This document shows, piece by piece, positions 41,380 through 50,674 of a stretch of 64,000 nt of DNA. Each line of letters starts with the position of its first letter. Position 1 is the first letter of the stretch. The position numbers and the translations under genes are program-made. Origin of the DNA: Propionicimonas paludicola (GTDB taxonomy: Bacteria; Actinomycetota; Actinomycetes; Propionibacteriales; Propionibacteriaceae); the NCBI RefSeq assembly GCF_002563675.1, contig NZ_PDJC01000001.1, positions 1,984,001 through 2,048,000 of the forward strand. Reading direction: 5' to 3'. The notes beneath the pieces were generated by a model. It ran no database searches. It saw nothing but the letters and a program-made list of their open reading frames with translations, and was not told the origin of the DNA.

Positions 41380-42189
41380 TCAGCGGCCGTAGCGCCGCTC
41401 ACGCTGTGCGTAGGAGCGCAACGCCCGGACGAAGTCGACCTTGCGGAAGTCCGGCCACAGGGCCTCGCAGAAGTAGAACTCGCTGTGCGCGGATTGCCAG
41501 ATCAGGAAGCCTGACATCCGCTGCTCACCGGAGGTGCGGATGATCAGGTCGGGGTCGGGCTGGCCGGCGGTGTACAGGTGCTCGGCAATGTGATCGATCT
41601 CGAGGCTCTTGGCCAGGTCGTTCAGGTCGGTGCCCTTGGCAGCCTCGCTGGCCAGCAACGAACGGACGGCGTCGCGCAACTCCTGGCGTCCGCCATAGGC
41701 GATGGCCACATTCACGTGGCAGCCCGGGTTGTTGGCGGTGGCCGCCTCGGCGGCGGCCAACCGAGTGGCCATCGCTTCTGGCAGCAACTGCGGGTCGCCG
41801 ACGATCTGCACTCGGTAGTCACCGGCCGCTGCCAGGTCGTCCACCATGGCCTGGATCACTTCGAGCAGCGGCGCCACCTCGTCCTCGGCAGAGCGGCACA
41901 GGTTGTCGGTGGACAGCACCCACAAGGTGACCACCTCGATGCCGAGCTCAGAACACCAGCCGACGAACTCGATCAGCTTGTCAGCACCGGCTTGATAGCC
42001 GACCACCAGCGGACGATCGGGGGCGTTCATCCGAGCCCAGCGCCGGTTGCCGTCGGCAAGCACCGCGACGTGGCTGGGCAGCGCATCGCGATCCAGCTCA
42101 GCCAGCACCCTCTGCTCATAGACCGAGTAGAGAAGGTTCAGCGACTGCAACCGGTGTGCGACATCCCGGAAGCGCGAGCCCAGCGACAT
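41380..42189 (-). CDS. uppS: Short Z-isoprenyl diphosphate synthase
   Basis: A 269-residue cis-prenyltransferase. The substrate loop LADGNRRWAR replaces the usual MDGNGRWA, and DLIIRTSGEQRMSGFLIWQSAHSEFYFCEALWPDFRKVDF contains the IRTSGE and WP elements. The sequence is of the Rv1086 type, which makes short Z-farnesyl diphosphate, rather than the long undecaprenyl enzyme. In M. tuberculosis this gene also lies beside a hemolysin III gene. TAGGGT ends six bases before the ATG. Confidence 0.9.
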   Translation of the reverse strand: MSLGSRFRDVAHRLQSLNLLYSVYEQRVLAELDRDALPSHVAVLADGNRRWARMNAPDRPLVVGYQAGADKLIEFVGWCSELGIEVVTLWVLSTDNLCRSAEDEVAPLLEVIQAMVDDLAAAGDYRVQIVGDPQLLPEAMATRLAAAEAATANNPGCHVNVAIAYGGRQELRDAVRSLLASEAAKGTDLNDLAKSLEIDHIAEHLYTAGQPDPDLIIRTSGEQRMSGFLIWQSAHSEFYFCEALWPDFRKVDFVRALRSYAQRERRYGR

Positions 42190-42195
42190 GCCTGC

Positions 42196-42201
42196 ACCCT
42201 A
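42196..42201 (-). promoter_or_regulatory. -10 box TAGGGT of the prenyl synthase gene
   Basis: On the minus strand TAGGGT ends six bases before the ATG at 42189; leaderless message predicted. Confidence 0.5.
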
Positions 42202-42276
42202 TCGCCGTCACCGGGCACATCGGCCACCCGGACTACACCGAGAAGCTGTGAATGGACCAGGCTTGAATGTGGCCGC

Positions 42277-42315
42277 GAAGTAACCTACGGTTGAGTAAGT
42301 TACTTCACCGTAGGT
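42277..42315. promoter_or_regulatory. Interleaved inverted repeats upstream of hemolysin III
   Basis: GAAGTAAC (42277-42284) pairs with GTTACTTC (42299-42306), and ACCTACGGT (42283-42291) pairs with ACCGTAGGT (42307-42315). The two perfect inverted repeats are interleaved in 39 bp, ending 10 bp before the start codon. This resembles a double operator for a TetR-type regulator, none of which is adjacent. Confidence 0.6.
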
Positions 42316-42325
42316 AGGGGCACAG

Positions 42326-43000
42326 ATGATGGCAGAAACGGTCGCAACACCCACTCAGACCGCTCCCCTGCCCGCCAAGCCTCGGCTGCGCGGGTGGCTG
42401 CACGCGATCGCCACCCCGCTGTCGATCGTCGGCGGCGTGCTGCTGATGGTGTTCGCCCCCGACTCCGCCGGACGCCTCGGCGCCGCTGTCTGGATGGCCG
42501 GCGCCATCATCCTGTTCGGCAATAGTGCGGCCTATCACCTCGGCCACTGGTCGCCGGTGGTCACCGATGTTCTGCGCCGGATCGACCACGCGAACATCTT
42601 CATCTTCATCGCCGCCACCTACACCCCGCTGGCACTGGCCACCCTGCAACCCGCGGACGCCACCACGTTGCTGATCGTGGTCTGGTCGGTGGCCGTGGTC
42701 GGACTGCTGATTCAGGTCCTGTGGCCCACCTCGCCGCGCTGGCTGAACGTCGGCTGCTACCTGGGCATGGGCTGGGTGGCGGTCGGCTGGCTGCCCGCGC
42801 TGTGGGCCGGCGGCGGCCCGGTCGTCATCGGCCTGATCGGCCTGGGCGGGGTGTTCTACTCGATCGGCGCAGTGATCTACGGGCGCAAGTCACCCAACCC
42901 GTCGCCGACCTGGTTCGGCTTCCACGAGATCTTCCACGCACTGACCATCGCAGCCGCCATGTGCCACTTCGCGGCGATCACGATCGCCATCCTGACCTAA
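42326..43000 (+). CDS. Hemolysin III family (PAQR-like) membrane protein
   Basis: A 224-residue membrane protein with about seven hydrophobic segments. Conserved features are FGNSAAYHLGHWS, DHANIFIFIAATYTPLA and the C-terminal GFHEIFHALTIAAAMCHFAAI with its His residues, the metal site of PAQR-type hydrolases. The family is misnamed after hemolytic activity in Bacillus; a ceramidase-like lipid hydrolase or membrane-fluidity role is more likely. ATG at 42326 or 42329; AGGGG lies before. M. tuberculosis has the same neighbour (Rv1085c). Confidence 0.92.
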   Translation: MMAETVATPTQTAPLPAKPRLRGWLHAIATPLSIVGGVLLMVFAPDSAGRLGAAVWMAGAIILFGNSAAYHLGHWSPVVTDVLRRIDHANIFIFIAATYTPLALATLQPADATTLLIVVWSVAVVGLLIQVLWPTSPRWLNVGCYLGMGWVAVGWLPALWAGGGPVVIGLIGLGGVFYSIGAVIYGRKSPNPSPTWFGFHEIFHALTIAAAMCHFAAITIAILT

Positions 43001-43046
43001 CTCGCTGCCGGCTCCGGCCGAGCGGCCGGCCCGACACTCGCCCGGC

Positions 43047-45065
43047 TCAGTTCACCCGACTCCACAACGCGGTCCGCAGTTCGGCCAGGTCGGTGGTCGG
43101 CGCGAAGCAGGTCGTCCCCCGGCAGACGTAGACCGAGGACTCGGTGCGCTCCTCGAAGTGATGAGCGAACCCCTGGGTGCCGGCCGGCCCGGTGAGCACC
43201 GCGGTGCCGGCCGGAGCCATCCGCCAGGTGGCTCGAGCGAGTTCGTCCAGCGGATCGTCCCCGATCACCACGGCCACCGCCGGCTTCAGCCCGGTGCGGG
43301 CCTCGTCGGCGATCAGGGCATCGGTGAGCGCCGCTCCGGCGAACCGCGGCGCAGCCTGCAGCAGACCGCGCAGGGTCAGCGCCGCGCGATCGGCCAGTTC
43401 GATCAGCTCCGAATCATCGCGCAGGAGTCCGACCAGCCGTAGACCGGCGATCAGGGTGCTGGTCCCCGAGGGCGTGGGGTTGTCCGACAGGCTGCGCGGA
43501 CGGGCCCACAGCTGCTCGGCGTCGGCGGCCGTGTCGTAGAAGCCGCCATCCTCGGCGCTGAACAACTCCACAGCGGTCGACACCAGGGTGTGCGCCCGCT
43601 CCAGCCAGACCGAGTTCCCGGTCGCCCCGGCCAGCCGGGCGAAGCCGGTAGCCACCGCGCCGTAGTCCTCGGCGAAGCCGGGGACGTCGCCGGCCTGCCC
43701 GTCCAGGCTGGAGCGACGCAGCCGGCCATCGATCCAGTGATCGCGCCACAGCGCCTCGGCGGCACCAGTGGCCAGCTCGAGCCAACTCGGCTCGTTGAAC
43801 ACGGTGGCCGCCCAGCACAGCGAGTCGATGGCCAAGCCGTTCCAGGCCGCCACCACCTTGTCGTCACGAGCCGGGGCATAGCGCTGGAACCGCTCGGCGA
43901 GCAGCTTCTCGGTGACCCCGGCCAGGCGTTCCGGATCGGGGTGGCCGCGCAACTGCAGCGTGGACAGGCCGTGCTCGAAGGTGCCGGTAGAGGTCACATG
44001 GAAGACCCCCGCCGCCCAGTCCCCATCCTCGGGGCCCAACACATCGGTGAGCAGCGCGGGGCTCCAGCAGTAGTAGATGCCCTCGTGGCGATTGCCGTGG
44101 GCGTCCAGGCTGTCGGCGTCCAGGGACGAGGCGAAGCCGCCGGACTCGGTGCGCAGCTCCCGGTCCAGCCAACCGACGATGCCGCGAACCACCCGCTCGT
44201 GCTGCCAACGCAGCGTCGGGTCGTGATCGGCAGTGCGCCGCCAGCCGCGGACGTAGGTGCCCAGCAGCAGAGCGTTGTCGTAGAGCATCTTCTCGAAGTG
44301 CGGCACCACCCAGGAGGCGTCCACGCTGTAGCGGGCGAAGCCGCCGCCGAGCTGGTCGTGGATCCCGCCGCGGGCCATGGCGTCCAGGCTGCGCTGGGCG
44401 GCATCCAGCGAGCCGGGCTCGCCCTTGACCAGCAGAGCGTCGATCAGCAGCGGTGCCGGGAACTTCGGCGCGGTCCCGAAGCCGCCGTTCAGCGGGTCGA
44501 AGTCGGCCGAGGCCGCGTCGAGGAGCTTCCACACGTCGAGGCGCCCGGGATCGGCCGGCATCGGCGCGAACGACTCGGCCAAGGCCGCGCTGATCGCGGA
44601 CGCGCCCTGGGCGGCTTCGTCACGGCGGTGCGTCCAGGCATCGGAGATCGCGCTGACCACCTCGGCGAAGGACGGGGTCGCGCCGACTCGCTCCGGCGGG
44701 AAGTAGGTGCCGGCGAAGAAGGGCTCACCACTCGGGGTGGCGAAGACGGTCATCGGCCAACCACCGCTGCCGGTCAGCGACTGGGTGGCGGCCATGTACA
44801 GCGCGTCCAGATCCGGGCGCTCCTCGCGGTCCACCTTGATCGGGATGAAGTTCGGGTTGATCAGCTCGGCGATGGCCGGGTCGGAGAACGACTCGGCGGC
44901 CATCACATGGCACCAGTGACACGATGCGTAGCCGATCGAGATCAGCAGCGGACGACCGCTGCGCTCGGCCTCAGCGAGCGCCTCAGGACCCCACTGCCAC
45001 CAGTCGATCGGGTTCTCGGCGTGCAGCCGCAGGTACGGGGACGATGCGTCGGCCAGGCGATTCAC
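43047..45065 (-). CDS. DUF255 thioredoxin-like protein (YyaL/SPATA20 family)
   Basis: A 672-residue cytosolic protein. The N-terminal DUF255 thioredoxin-like domain contains [16 protein letters not shown], the CHWCH motif, and the family opening [25 protein letters not shown] six-hairpin glycosidase-like (alpha/alpha)6 region follows, from about residue 180 to 600. Catalytic activity is unproven for the family; it is widely conserved. The GTG start at 45065 has TAAGCT seven bases before it. It lies between mca and hemolysin III as in M. tuberculosis. Confidence 0.94.
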   Translation of the reverse strand: MNRLADASSPYLRLHAENPIDWWQWGPEALAEAERSGRPLLISIGYASCHWCHVMAAESFSDPAIAELINPNFIPIKVDREERPDLDALYMAATQSLTGSGGWPMTVFATPSGEPFFAGTYFPPERVGATPSFAEVVSAISDAWTHRRDEAAQGASAISAALAESFAPMPADPGRLDVWKLLDAASADFDPLNGGFGTAPKFPAPLLIDALLVKGEPGSLDAAQRSLDAMARGGIHDQLGGGFARYSVDASWVVPHFEKMLYDNALLLGTYVRGWRRTADHDPTLRWQHERVVRGIVGWLDRELRTESGGFASSLDADSLDAHGNRHEGIYYCWSPALLTDVLGPEDGDWAAGVFHVTSTGTFEHGLSTLQLRGHPDPERLAGVTEKLLAERFQRYAPARDDKVVAAWNGLAIDSLCWAATVFNEPSWLELATGAAEALWRDHWIDGRLRRSSLDGQAGDVPGFAEDYGAVATGFARLAGATGNSVWLERAHTLVSTAVELFSAEDGGFYDTAADAEQLWARPRSLSDNPTPSGTSTLIAGLRLVGLLRDDSELIELADRAALTLRGLLQAAPRFAGAALTDALIADEARTGLKPAVAVVIGDDPLDELARATWRMAPAGTAVLTGPAGTQGFAHHFEERTESSVYVCRGTTCFAPTTDLAELRTALWSRVN

Positions 45066-45072
45066 ACAGCGC

Positions 45073-45078
45073 AGCTTA
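45073..45078 (-). promoter_or_regulatory. -10 box TAAGCT of the DUF255 gene
   Basis: On the minus strand TAAGCT ends seven bases before the GTG at 45065; no Shine-Dalgarno site. Confidence 0.5.
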
Positions 45079-45103
45079 GGTCAGACCCCGCCGTGGACCG
45101 ATA

Positions 45104-45171
45104 TCGGGGACGGTTCCGTGACCGTCCACCCCTAGTCAGCGGGCTGCGCTACGAATTTCGGAACCGTCCCC
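45104..45171. repeat. REP-like intergenic element with 12-bp inverted ends
   Basis: GGGGACGGTTCC (45106-45117) and GGAACCGTCCCC (45160-45171) are perfect inverted arms around a 42-base middle. The first 27 bases (45104-45130) are identical to 15519-15545 inside the M18 gene. It ends three bases before the mca stop and could also serve as mca's terminator. Confidence 0.8.
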
Positions 45172-45173
45172 AC

Positions 45174-46034
45174 TTAGCGGAGGCCGGCGAAGAGGTCGTT
45201 CTCGGGGAGGCTGGTCGGGACGGTCGAAGCCACCAGCTGGTAGTCCTCGGTCGGCCAGACCTCGCGCTGCAGGTCCAGGGGCACCTCGAACCAGTCCCCG
45301 TCCGGATCGATCTGGGTGGCGTGAGCCAGCAGGGCCTGGTCGCGGACCTCGAAGTAGTCGGCGCACTCGATGAAGGTGGTCAGCCGGTCGGCCTCGCCGC
45401 GTCCGTCGTCCTCCATCCGGGACAGCCAGTCGGCATAGGGCCGCGGACGCCCGGAGGCGTGCATGGCGTTGTCCAGGGCGGCCAGCCGGGCCCGGTTCAG
45501 CGAGATGTCGTAGTAGACCTTGGCCACCTGCCAGGGCTCCCCATGCTCGGGCCAGGCGGACGGATCCGCGGCCGCCTTCACCGCGGCCATCGAGATCTTG
45601 TGGCACATGATGTGGTCGGGATGCGGGTAGCCGCCATGCTCGTCATAGGTGGTCAGCACCTGCGGACGGAACTCGCGGATCACCTTCACCAGCGGTCCGG
45701 CGGCGTGATCGACGTGCTGGGCAGCGAAGCTGTTCGGCGCCACCTCAGGACCCATGCCCGAGTCAGTGAAACCCAGCCACACCTGTTCGATGCCCAGGAT
45801 CCGCGCGGCCTCGGCCATCTCGGCCCGGCGCAACTCCGGCAGGTTCGCCCAGTTCTCCGGAGTATCCATCTTCGGGTTCAGGATCGAACCGGCCTCGCCA
45901 CCGGTGCAGGTGGCCACCATCACTCGGACGCCCTCGGCGACATAGCGCGCCGTGGTGGCCGCGCCCTTGCTCGACTCATCGTCGGGATGGGCGTGGACGT
46001 GCAGCAGGCGAAGTCCGTCCGATTGCGCTGACAT
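45174..46034 (-). CDS. mca: Mycothiol S-conjugate amidase
   Basis: A 286-residue zinc amidase that cleaves mycothiol-toxin conjugates to release a mercapturic acid. The first zinc site is HVHAHPDDESSKGAA and the second is GGYPHPDHIMCHKIS; the length fits Mca better than the MshB deacetylase. The ATG at 46034 is used; an ATG three codons upstream at 46043 is possible. It is divergent from greA by 110 bp. Its presence indicates an actinobacterium making mycothiol. Confidence 0.93.
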   Translation of the reverse strand: MSAQSDGLRLLHVHAHPDDESSKGAATTARYVAEGVRVMVATCTGGEAGSILNPKMDTPENWANLPELRRAEMAEAARILGIEQVWLGFTDSGMGPEVAPNSFAAQHVDHAAGPLVKVIREFRPQVLTTYDEHGGYPHPDHIMCHKISMAAVKAAADPSAWPEHGEPWQVAKVYYDISLNRARLAALDNAMHASGRPRPYADWLSRMEDDGRGEADRLTTFIECADYFEVRDQALLAHATQIDPDGDWFEVPLDLQREVWPTEDYQLVASTVPTSLPENDLFAGLR

Positions 46035-46129
46035 GGGCCCCATTGTGGTTCAGGAAAGCAGCCGAGGCCCAGTCCGCCCCCAAGGATTGCCCAGCGAGCA
46101 CCGGCCCCGAGCGTCCACCACGCTCGCGC

Positions 46130-46135
46130 TAGGCT
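46130..46135 (+). promoter_or_regulatory. -10 box TAGGCT of greA
   Basis: TAGGCT ends nine bases before the ATG at 46145 and no ribosome site is present; transcript predicted to begin at or near the start codon. Confidence 0.5.
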
Positions 46136-46144
46136 GGTCCGACT

Positions 46145-46648
46145 ATGACCGAACAATCTGTCACCTGGCTCACCCCCGAGGCCTTCGAACGCCTCAGTGC
46201 CGAACTCGCTCACCTCAAGGGCGAGGGCCGGCGAATGGTTTCAGCGAAGATCGCTCAAGCACGCGAAGAGGGCGATCTGTCCGAGAACGGCGGCTATCAC
46301 GCCGCCCGCGAAGAGCAGGGTCATCAGGAAGCCAGAATCCGCCAGCTCACCCAGATGCTGGAGAACGCCCAGGTCGGCGAGGCCGTCGTCGACGCCGACG
46401 AGGTCGTCCCCGGCGTCGCGGTGACCATCTACTACGACGATGACCCGGACGACACCGACACCTTCCTGCTCGGCTCCCGCGAGCTGATGGGCGTGGACGA
46501 TTCGGTGGACCTCGAGGTGTTCAGCCCGCAGTCTCCGCTGGGCGCGGCCATCATGGGCCGCAAGGTCGGCGAGTCGGCCAGCTACATCGCTCCGACCGGC
46601 AAGCCGATCCAGGTCACCGTCGTCGAGGTCAAGCCCTTCACCAGCTGA
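46145..46648 (+). CDS. greA: Transcription elongation factor GreA
   Basis: A 167-residue factor that reactivates backtracked RNA polymerase by stimulating transcript cleavage. The N-terminal coiled coil carries REEGDLSENGGYHAAREEQG, with the acidic Asp and Glu at the tip as in E. coli. The C-terminal FKBP-like domain includes VSPQSPLGAAIMGRKVGE-like sequence (EVFSPQSPLGAAIMGRKVG). It is next to mca as in M. tuberculosis, and converges on the DUF2089 gene. Confidence 0.95.
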   Translation: MTEQSVTWLTPEAFERLSAELAHLKGEGRRMVSAKIAQAREEGDLSENGGYHAAREEQGHQEARIRQLTQMLENAQVGEAVVDADEVVPGVAVTIYYDDDPDDTDTFLLGSRELMGVDDSVDLEVFSPQSPLGAAIMGRKVGESASYIAPTGKPIQVTVVEVKPFTS

Positions 46649-46651
46649 GCG

Positions 46652-47038
46652 TCAGTCGAGGTTGGCCAGCAGCACGGCGGCTTCGGCCGGATCGAGAGCG
46701 CCGGTGGCCACCTCGCTGAGCACCTGCTCGCGGGTCATGGTGGGAACGGTGTTGGCGTCACTGCCCAGACCGAGCTTCATCAGCAGCTCGGTGAACCGAG
46801 CCCGGGCGGTCGGGTAGGACACTCCCAGGTGCTTCTCCACCTCACGCAGGTTGCCGCGCGAGGCCAGGAAGACCCGCAACAACTCGGTCTCCCGCTCGTC
46901 CAGAGCGCAGAAGTCGCAGTGGCCGAACTCACCGGCCAGCTCGGAGCCACAGTTGCGGCAGCCGAGCCGGGTGGTGATCAGTTCGTCCCCACAGACCGGG
47001 CAGTCGGACGGGGCCCGATAGGTCGGCGCCTTGCTCAT
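46652..47038 (-). CDS. DUF2089 zinc-ribbon/HTH protein
   Basis: A 128-residue protein. Two zinc-ribbon pairs occur at CPVCGDEL and CRNCGSEL, with a further CDFC. A helix-turn-helix follows (LREVEKHLGVSYPTARARFTELLMKLGL). The start overlaps the next upstream gene's stop as ATGA. Members often stand beside a DUF4097-type beta-helix protein as here, and probably act as its regulator; this is inferred from gene neighbourhood. Confidence 0.85.
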   Translation of the reverse strand: MSKAPTYRAPSDCPVCGDELITTRLGCRNCGSELAGEFGHCDFCALDERETELLRVFLASRGNLREVEKHLGVSYPTARARFTELLMKLGLGSDANTVPTMTREQVLSEVATGALDPAEAAVLLANLD

Positions 47039-47967
47039 CGCAGGTCCTCGGCTGCGCCGGAGCGGATGCTGGCGAAGCCCATCACCACGCCGACGTCGAG
47101 CCGGGCCGAGCCGTTGCCGAGGACGACCTCGTCCAGCGGGCCGTTGTGGACGCCGGACCAGTTGATCTTGCCCAGCTGCGCCTCGCCGTGGACGGTGACG
47201 TTGGAGTTCTCGTCCAGGTCGATGTTCAGGTTGCCGGACTCGACCCGGACCCGGGAGCGTCCGCTGGTGATCGCACCGCTCAGGTTCACCGAGCCGGCCT
47301 GCACCAGGACGTCATTGGCCTCACTGATGTCACTGAGCTCGGCGCCGCCGGCGGTGATCCGGATCTTGCCCAGGTACGGCACCCCGGAGCAGGTCAGGTG
47401 GCCGGCGGTGATCTCGACGTCGACCGCGATCGACGGGTTCACCCGCAAGTACAGCTCCTTGCCCAGACCGAGCGAGCGGATGTCGTCCAGGCTGCGCGGC
47501 GGACGGAGCAGGCTGAAGCCGTCCAGGCTGGGCCCGAACTCGCCATCGCTGTTCACCTCGAGCACCGAGCCCGAGCGGCGCAGCACATGCGGGCCCTCGG
47601 CGGACGCGGTGGCCACACTCGGGTCGCCGACGATCCGGACCCGGCGGCCGACGACTCGTACCGAGATCCGATCGACGCCCTTGCTGCCGGCCGCCCGGCG
47701 GCGTCCGGCGCTGGCGGCGTCCACCGGCGGCTGCTCGAAGATCTCGCGGGCATGCGGGGCGTACTGACGGCGACCGGCGTCGGGGTCGTTGGCCAGCTCT
47801 TCGTCACTCGGTTCGGCGTCGATGATCTCGGCGGCCACCGGCTCGTCCTCGGCGTGCCGAGGCTGGGCCTCGGCCTTGAGCGCATCAATGCGCCGGGCGG
47901 CCTCCGCGGCGTCAATGCGTCCGGCGGCCAGTTCCTCCAGAATCGGAGTCAGATCAGGATTGCTCAT
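47035..47967 (-). CDS. Beta-helix protein with N-terminal SHOCT-like segment (DUF4097-like)
   Basis: A 310-residue protein. Residues 1-32 (LTPILEELAAGRIDAAEAARRIDAL) are the short helical SHOCT-like element of YvlB/LiaX-type proteins. After a charged linker, residues about 100-310 are a repetitive beta-structure (ITAGGAELSDISEANDVLVQAGSVNLSGAITSGRSRVRVESGNLNIDL), typical of DUF4097-type putative adhesins. There is no signal peptide. It is translationally coupled to the DUF2089 gene. In Firmicutes related pairs belong to envelope-stress responses; a similar role is inferred here. Confidence 0.78.
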   Translation of the reverse strand: MSNPDLTPILEELAAGRIDAAEAARRIDALKAEAQPRHAEDEPVAAEIIDAEPSDEELANDPDAGRRQYAPHAREIFEQPPVDAASAGRRRAAGSKGVDRISVRVVGRRVRIVGDPSVATASAEGPHVLRRSGSVLEVNSDGEFGPSLDGFSLLRPPRSLDDIRSLGLGKELYLRVNPSIAVDVEITAGHLTCSGVPYLGKIRITAGGAELSDISEANDVLVQAGSVNLSGAITSGRSRVRVESGNLNIDLDENSNVTVHGEAQLGKINWSGVHNGPLDEVVLGNGSARLDVGVVMGFASIRSGAAEDLR

Positions 47968-48018
47968 GAAGCAATGGTAGATCGGGCTTTCCAGAACAGA
48001 AAGGTTGGCTTACCACTT

Positions 48019-49119
48019 TCAGGGTCTGCTCGGGGTCGGCTCCTGCAGCCGTTGTGGATCCAGGCCGCGAATGAAGGCGGTGCCGAAGGCCAGCACCGGA
48101 ATCACCAGCAGAGCACCGACGATGCCGGCGATGGTGGCGCCGACCGCCAGTCCGATCAGCACGGCCAGCGGGTGCAGCGACGCCGCCCGGCCGAGCAGGA
48201 TCGGCTGCAGGAAGTGCCCCTCGGCCTGCACCACGAAGACGGTGATTGCCAACATGATCAGCGCAGTCACCGGGCCGTAGCTGACCAGAGCCAGCGCGCA
48301 GGCCACCGTTCCGGCCAGGACCGCCCCGACCACCGGGATGAAGGCAGTGATGAAGGTCAGCGCGAACAGCGCCCAGGCCATCGGCAGCTGCAGCACCAGG
48401 GCACCGATCAGGATGCCGAGGGCATCCACCAGGGCCACCAGGACCTGCGCCCGCATGTAGGCGACCAGCGAGGTCCAGCCGTTGGCCGCGGCACGGCCGG
48501 TCCGCTCCTGATAGTGGCTGGGCAGCACCCGCAGGATCGACTCCCAGATCCGCTGTCCGGACGCCAGGAAGAAGAAGGTGGCGATCAGCGCGATGGCGAA
48601 CCCTGCGAAGAAGTGACCGACGCCAACTCCGGCCGCGGCCACCATGGACGCCAGGTCGGCCCGGGAGTTGTTCACCCACTCGGTGAGCTGGGCGTAGTAG
48701 CCGTCCAGCTGAGCCTGATCGATGTGCAGCGGTCCACTGGCCAGCCAGCCGAGCAGGGTGCCGATTCCGGCCACGGCCTTGTCGAACAGCTGCGGCCATT
48801 CCTTGACCACCTGGGTACCGATCGCGAAGAACACCCCAGCCAGGACCAGCGCAGTGAGCAGCAGCGTCGAGATCGCGGCCAGCGGACCGGGCCAGCGCCA
48901 GGTGCGCAGCCGCGAGTTGATCGGGGCCAACAGGGCCGTGAGCAACACGGCCACGGCCAACGGCACGGTGACTCCGGAGAAGTAGGTGATCAGCCACCAG
49001 ATCCCGGCCAGGGCGGCCGCCACCAGCAGTCCGCGCCAGGCCCACTCGGAGGCGGTGATCAGACCGACGGGCACTCGCCGATCGGCGACCGGACGACGTC
49101 TCGAACTGGCGCTTCGCAT
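48019..49119 (-). CDS. AI-2E family transporter
   Basis: A 366-residue membrane protein with about eight helices. Typical features are the opening paired helices, the LLTALVLAGVFFAIGTQVV segment, PVVGAVLAGTVACALALVSYG and HFLQPILLGRAASLHPLAVLIGLAVGATIAGIVGALLVIPVLAFG toward the end. The family includes sodium/proton antiporters and peptide or autoinducer exporters; the name is historical. The ATG at 49119 has TACAGT six bases before it. Confidence 0.9.
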   Translation of the reverse strand: MRSASSRRRPVADRRVPVGLITASEWAWRGLLVAAALAGIWWLITYFSGVTVPLAVAVLLTALLAPINSRLRTWRWPGPLAAISTLLLTALVLAGVFFAIGTQVVKEWPQLFDKAVAGIGTLLGWLASGPLHIDQAQLDGYYAQLTEWVNNSRADLASMVAAAGVGVGHFFAGFAIALIATFFFLASGQRIWESILRVLPSHYQERTGRAAANGWTSLVAYMRAQVLVALVDALGILIGALVLQLPMAWALFALTFITAFIPVVGAVLAGTVACALALVSYGPVTALIMLAITVFVVQAEGHFLQPILLGRAASLHPLAVLIGLAVGATIAGIVGALLVIPVLAFGTAFIRGLDPQRLQEPTPSRP

Positions 49120-49125
49120 GCCCGA

Positions 49126-49131
49126 ACTGTA
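49126..49131 (-). promoter_or_regulatory. -10 box TACAGT of the AI-2E gene
   Basis: On the minus strand TACAGT ends six bases before the ATG at 49119. Confidence 0.45.
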
Positions 49132-49283
49132 GCCAGCGGCACGGCCCGCGCAGATGAGGTGGGTCCCTGAACCGTCCCGGAGTCGCCGAGCGGACGGCCG
49201 GAGTCGCCCGGCCGGTGGCACCGGCCGCAACCGGCATCGGGCAGCTCGGACGCATGGCCGGACCCGGCGATAAGGTGGCCGGC

Positions 49284-49988
49284 GTGAGGAAGCCGCTGGC
49301 CGAGTTGATGGCACCGGACTGGGCGCAGGCGCTGGCCCCGGTGGAGCCGGTGATCGCCGAGATGGGGGACTTCCTGCGGGCCGAGCTGGCCGCCGGCCGC
49401 GGCTATCTGCCCAGCGGAGACCGGGTCCTGCGCGCCTTCTCCCGGCCCCTGGCCGACGTCCGGGTGCTGATCGTGGGTCAGGATCCCTATCCGAACCCGG
49501 GCCACCCGGTCGGACTGTCCTTCTCAGTGGCCCCCGACGTCCGTCCGCTGCCGCAGAGCCTGGCCAACATCTACACCGAGCTGGAAGCCGATCTCGGCAT
49601 CCCCAAGGCGGCCTCCGGCGACCTCACCGGCTGGTTCGAGCAGGGCGTGCTGCTGCTGAACAGGGTGCTCACAGTGCGCCCGGGCGCCTCGGCGTCCCAT
49701 CGCGGCAAGGGCTGGGAGAAGGTCACCGAGGCAGCCATCGACGCTCTGGTCGCGCGCGGCGGTCCACTGGTCGCCATCTTGTGGGGAAAGGATGCGCAAT
49801 CCCTGGCCCCTCGGCTGGGCGGCATCCCCCAGATCGCCTCGGCCCACCCGTCCCCGATGTCGGCCCGCTACGGCTTCTTCGGCTCCCGACCGTTCAGCCG
49901 GGCCAACCAGGCCTTGATCGAACAGGGTGCTGCGCCGATCGACTGGCGGCTCGAGCCGGCCACCCATGGAATGTCCGCCAGCGAGTAG
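49284..49988 (+). CDS. ung: Uracil-DNA glycosylase
   Basis: A 234-residue family 1 glycosylase that removes uracil from DNA. The catalytic motif [17 protein letters not shown] holds the water-activating Asp, and the DNA-intercalation motif is [21 protein letters not shown]. The GTG at 49284 follows AAGGT, which could be either a -10 element (TAAGGT) or a ribosome site. msrA follows 13 bp after the stop, and the two are probably cotranscribed. Confidence 0.95.
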   Translation: MRKPLAELMAPDWAQALAPVEPVIAEMGDFLRAELAAGRGYLPSGDRVLRAFSRPLADVRVLIVGQDPYPNPGHPVGLSFSVAPDVRPLPQSLANIYTELEADLGIPKAASGDLTGWFEQGVLLLNRVLTVRPGASASHRGKGWEKVTEAAIDALVARGGPLVAILWGKDAQSLAPRLGGIPQIASAHPSPMSARYGFFGSRPFSRANQALIEQGAAPIDWRLEPATHGMSASE

Positions 49989-50001
49989 GTGTTCTGCAGA
50001 C

Positions 50002-50646
50002 GTGTTCGGATTCACGAAAACCACCATGGTCTCCCCCACTGCCTCGCTGCCCGGACGAGACCGCCCGGTGCTCACCCCCGGGACCACGTTCCACGAGGTG
50101 CTCGGCACCAAGATCGACCAGACCCCCGAGGGGGCCGAGGTCGCCTACTTCGCGTTGGGCTGTTTCTGGGGTGCAGAGAAGCTGTTCTGGGAGCAGGACG
50201 GCGTGCTCACCACCGCGGTCGGCTACCAGGGCGGCTACACCCCGAACCCCACCTACGAAGAGGTCTGCAGCGGCGCCACCGGTCATGCCGAGAGCGTCCG
50301 GGTCGTCTTCGACCCGAGCCGGGTGAGCTACCGACAGCTGCTGCGGGTCTTCCTGGAGAACCACGACCCCACCCAGGGGATGCGTCAGGGAAATGATCAC
50401 GGCACTCAGTACCGCTCGATCCTGTTCGTGACCGACGAGGGCCAGCGGGCCGCAGCCGAGGCTACCCTGGCCGAGTACCAGCCCGAACTGACCCGGGCCG
50501 GCTTCGGCGCGATCACCACCGAGGTGACCGATGCCGGGCCGTTCTATTACGCGGAGCGCTACCACCAGGGCTACCTGGCCAAGAATCCGGACGGGTACTG
50601 CCCGGTGCACGCCACCGGCGTGCGGTGCCGGCCGGCCTCAGCGTAG
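50002..50646 (+). CDS. msrA: Peptide-methionine (S)-S-oxide reductase
   Basis: A 214-residue oxidoreductase that repairs methionine sulfoxide. The catalytic cysteine is in [11 protein letters not shown], and [29 protein letters not shown] and NDHGTQYRS are canonical. The C-terminal part ([24 protein letters not shown]) holds a further cysteine, suitable for resolving. The GTG start gives the N-terminal VFGFTKTT, then the LPGRDRPV segment found in actinobacterial MsrA. Confidence 0.95.
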   Translation: MFGFTKTTMVSPTASLPGRDRPVLTPGTTFHEVLGTKIDQTPEGAEVAYFALGCFWGAEKLFWEQDGVLTTAVGYQGGYTPNPTYEEVCSGATGHAESVRVVFDPSRVSYRQLLRVFLENHDPTQGMRQGNDHGTQYRSILFVTDEGQRAAAEATLAEYQPELTRAGFGAITTEVTDAGPFYYAERYHQGYLAKNPDGYCPVHATGVRCRPASA

Positions 50647-50674
50647 GCGGCGTGGGCCGACCGGCAGCACGGCG

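Noticed and set aside
43590-46031. An 813-codon plus-strand frame opposite DUF255 and mca.
   Set aside because: Same reason: shadow of two confident genes on the minus strand, without a ribosome site or family-like sequence.
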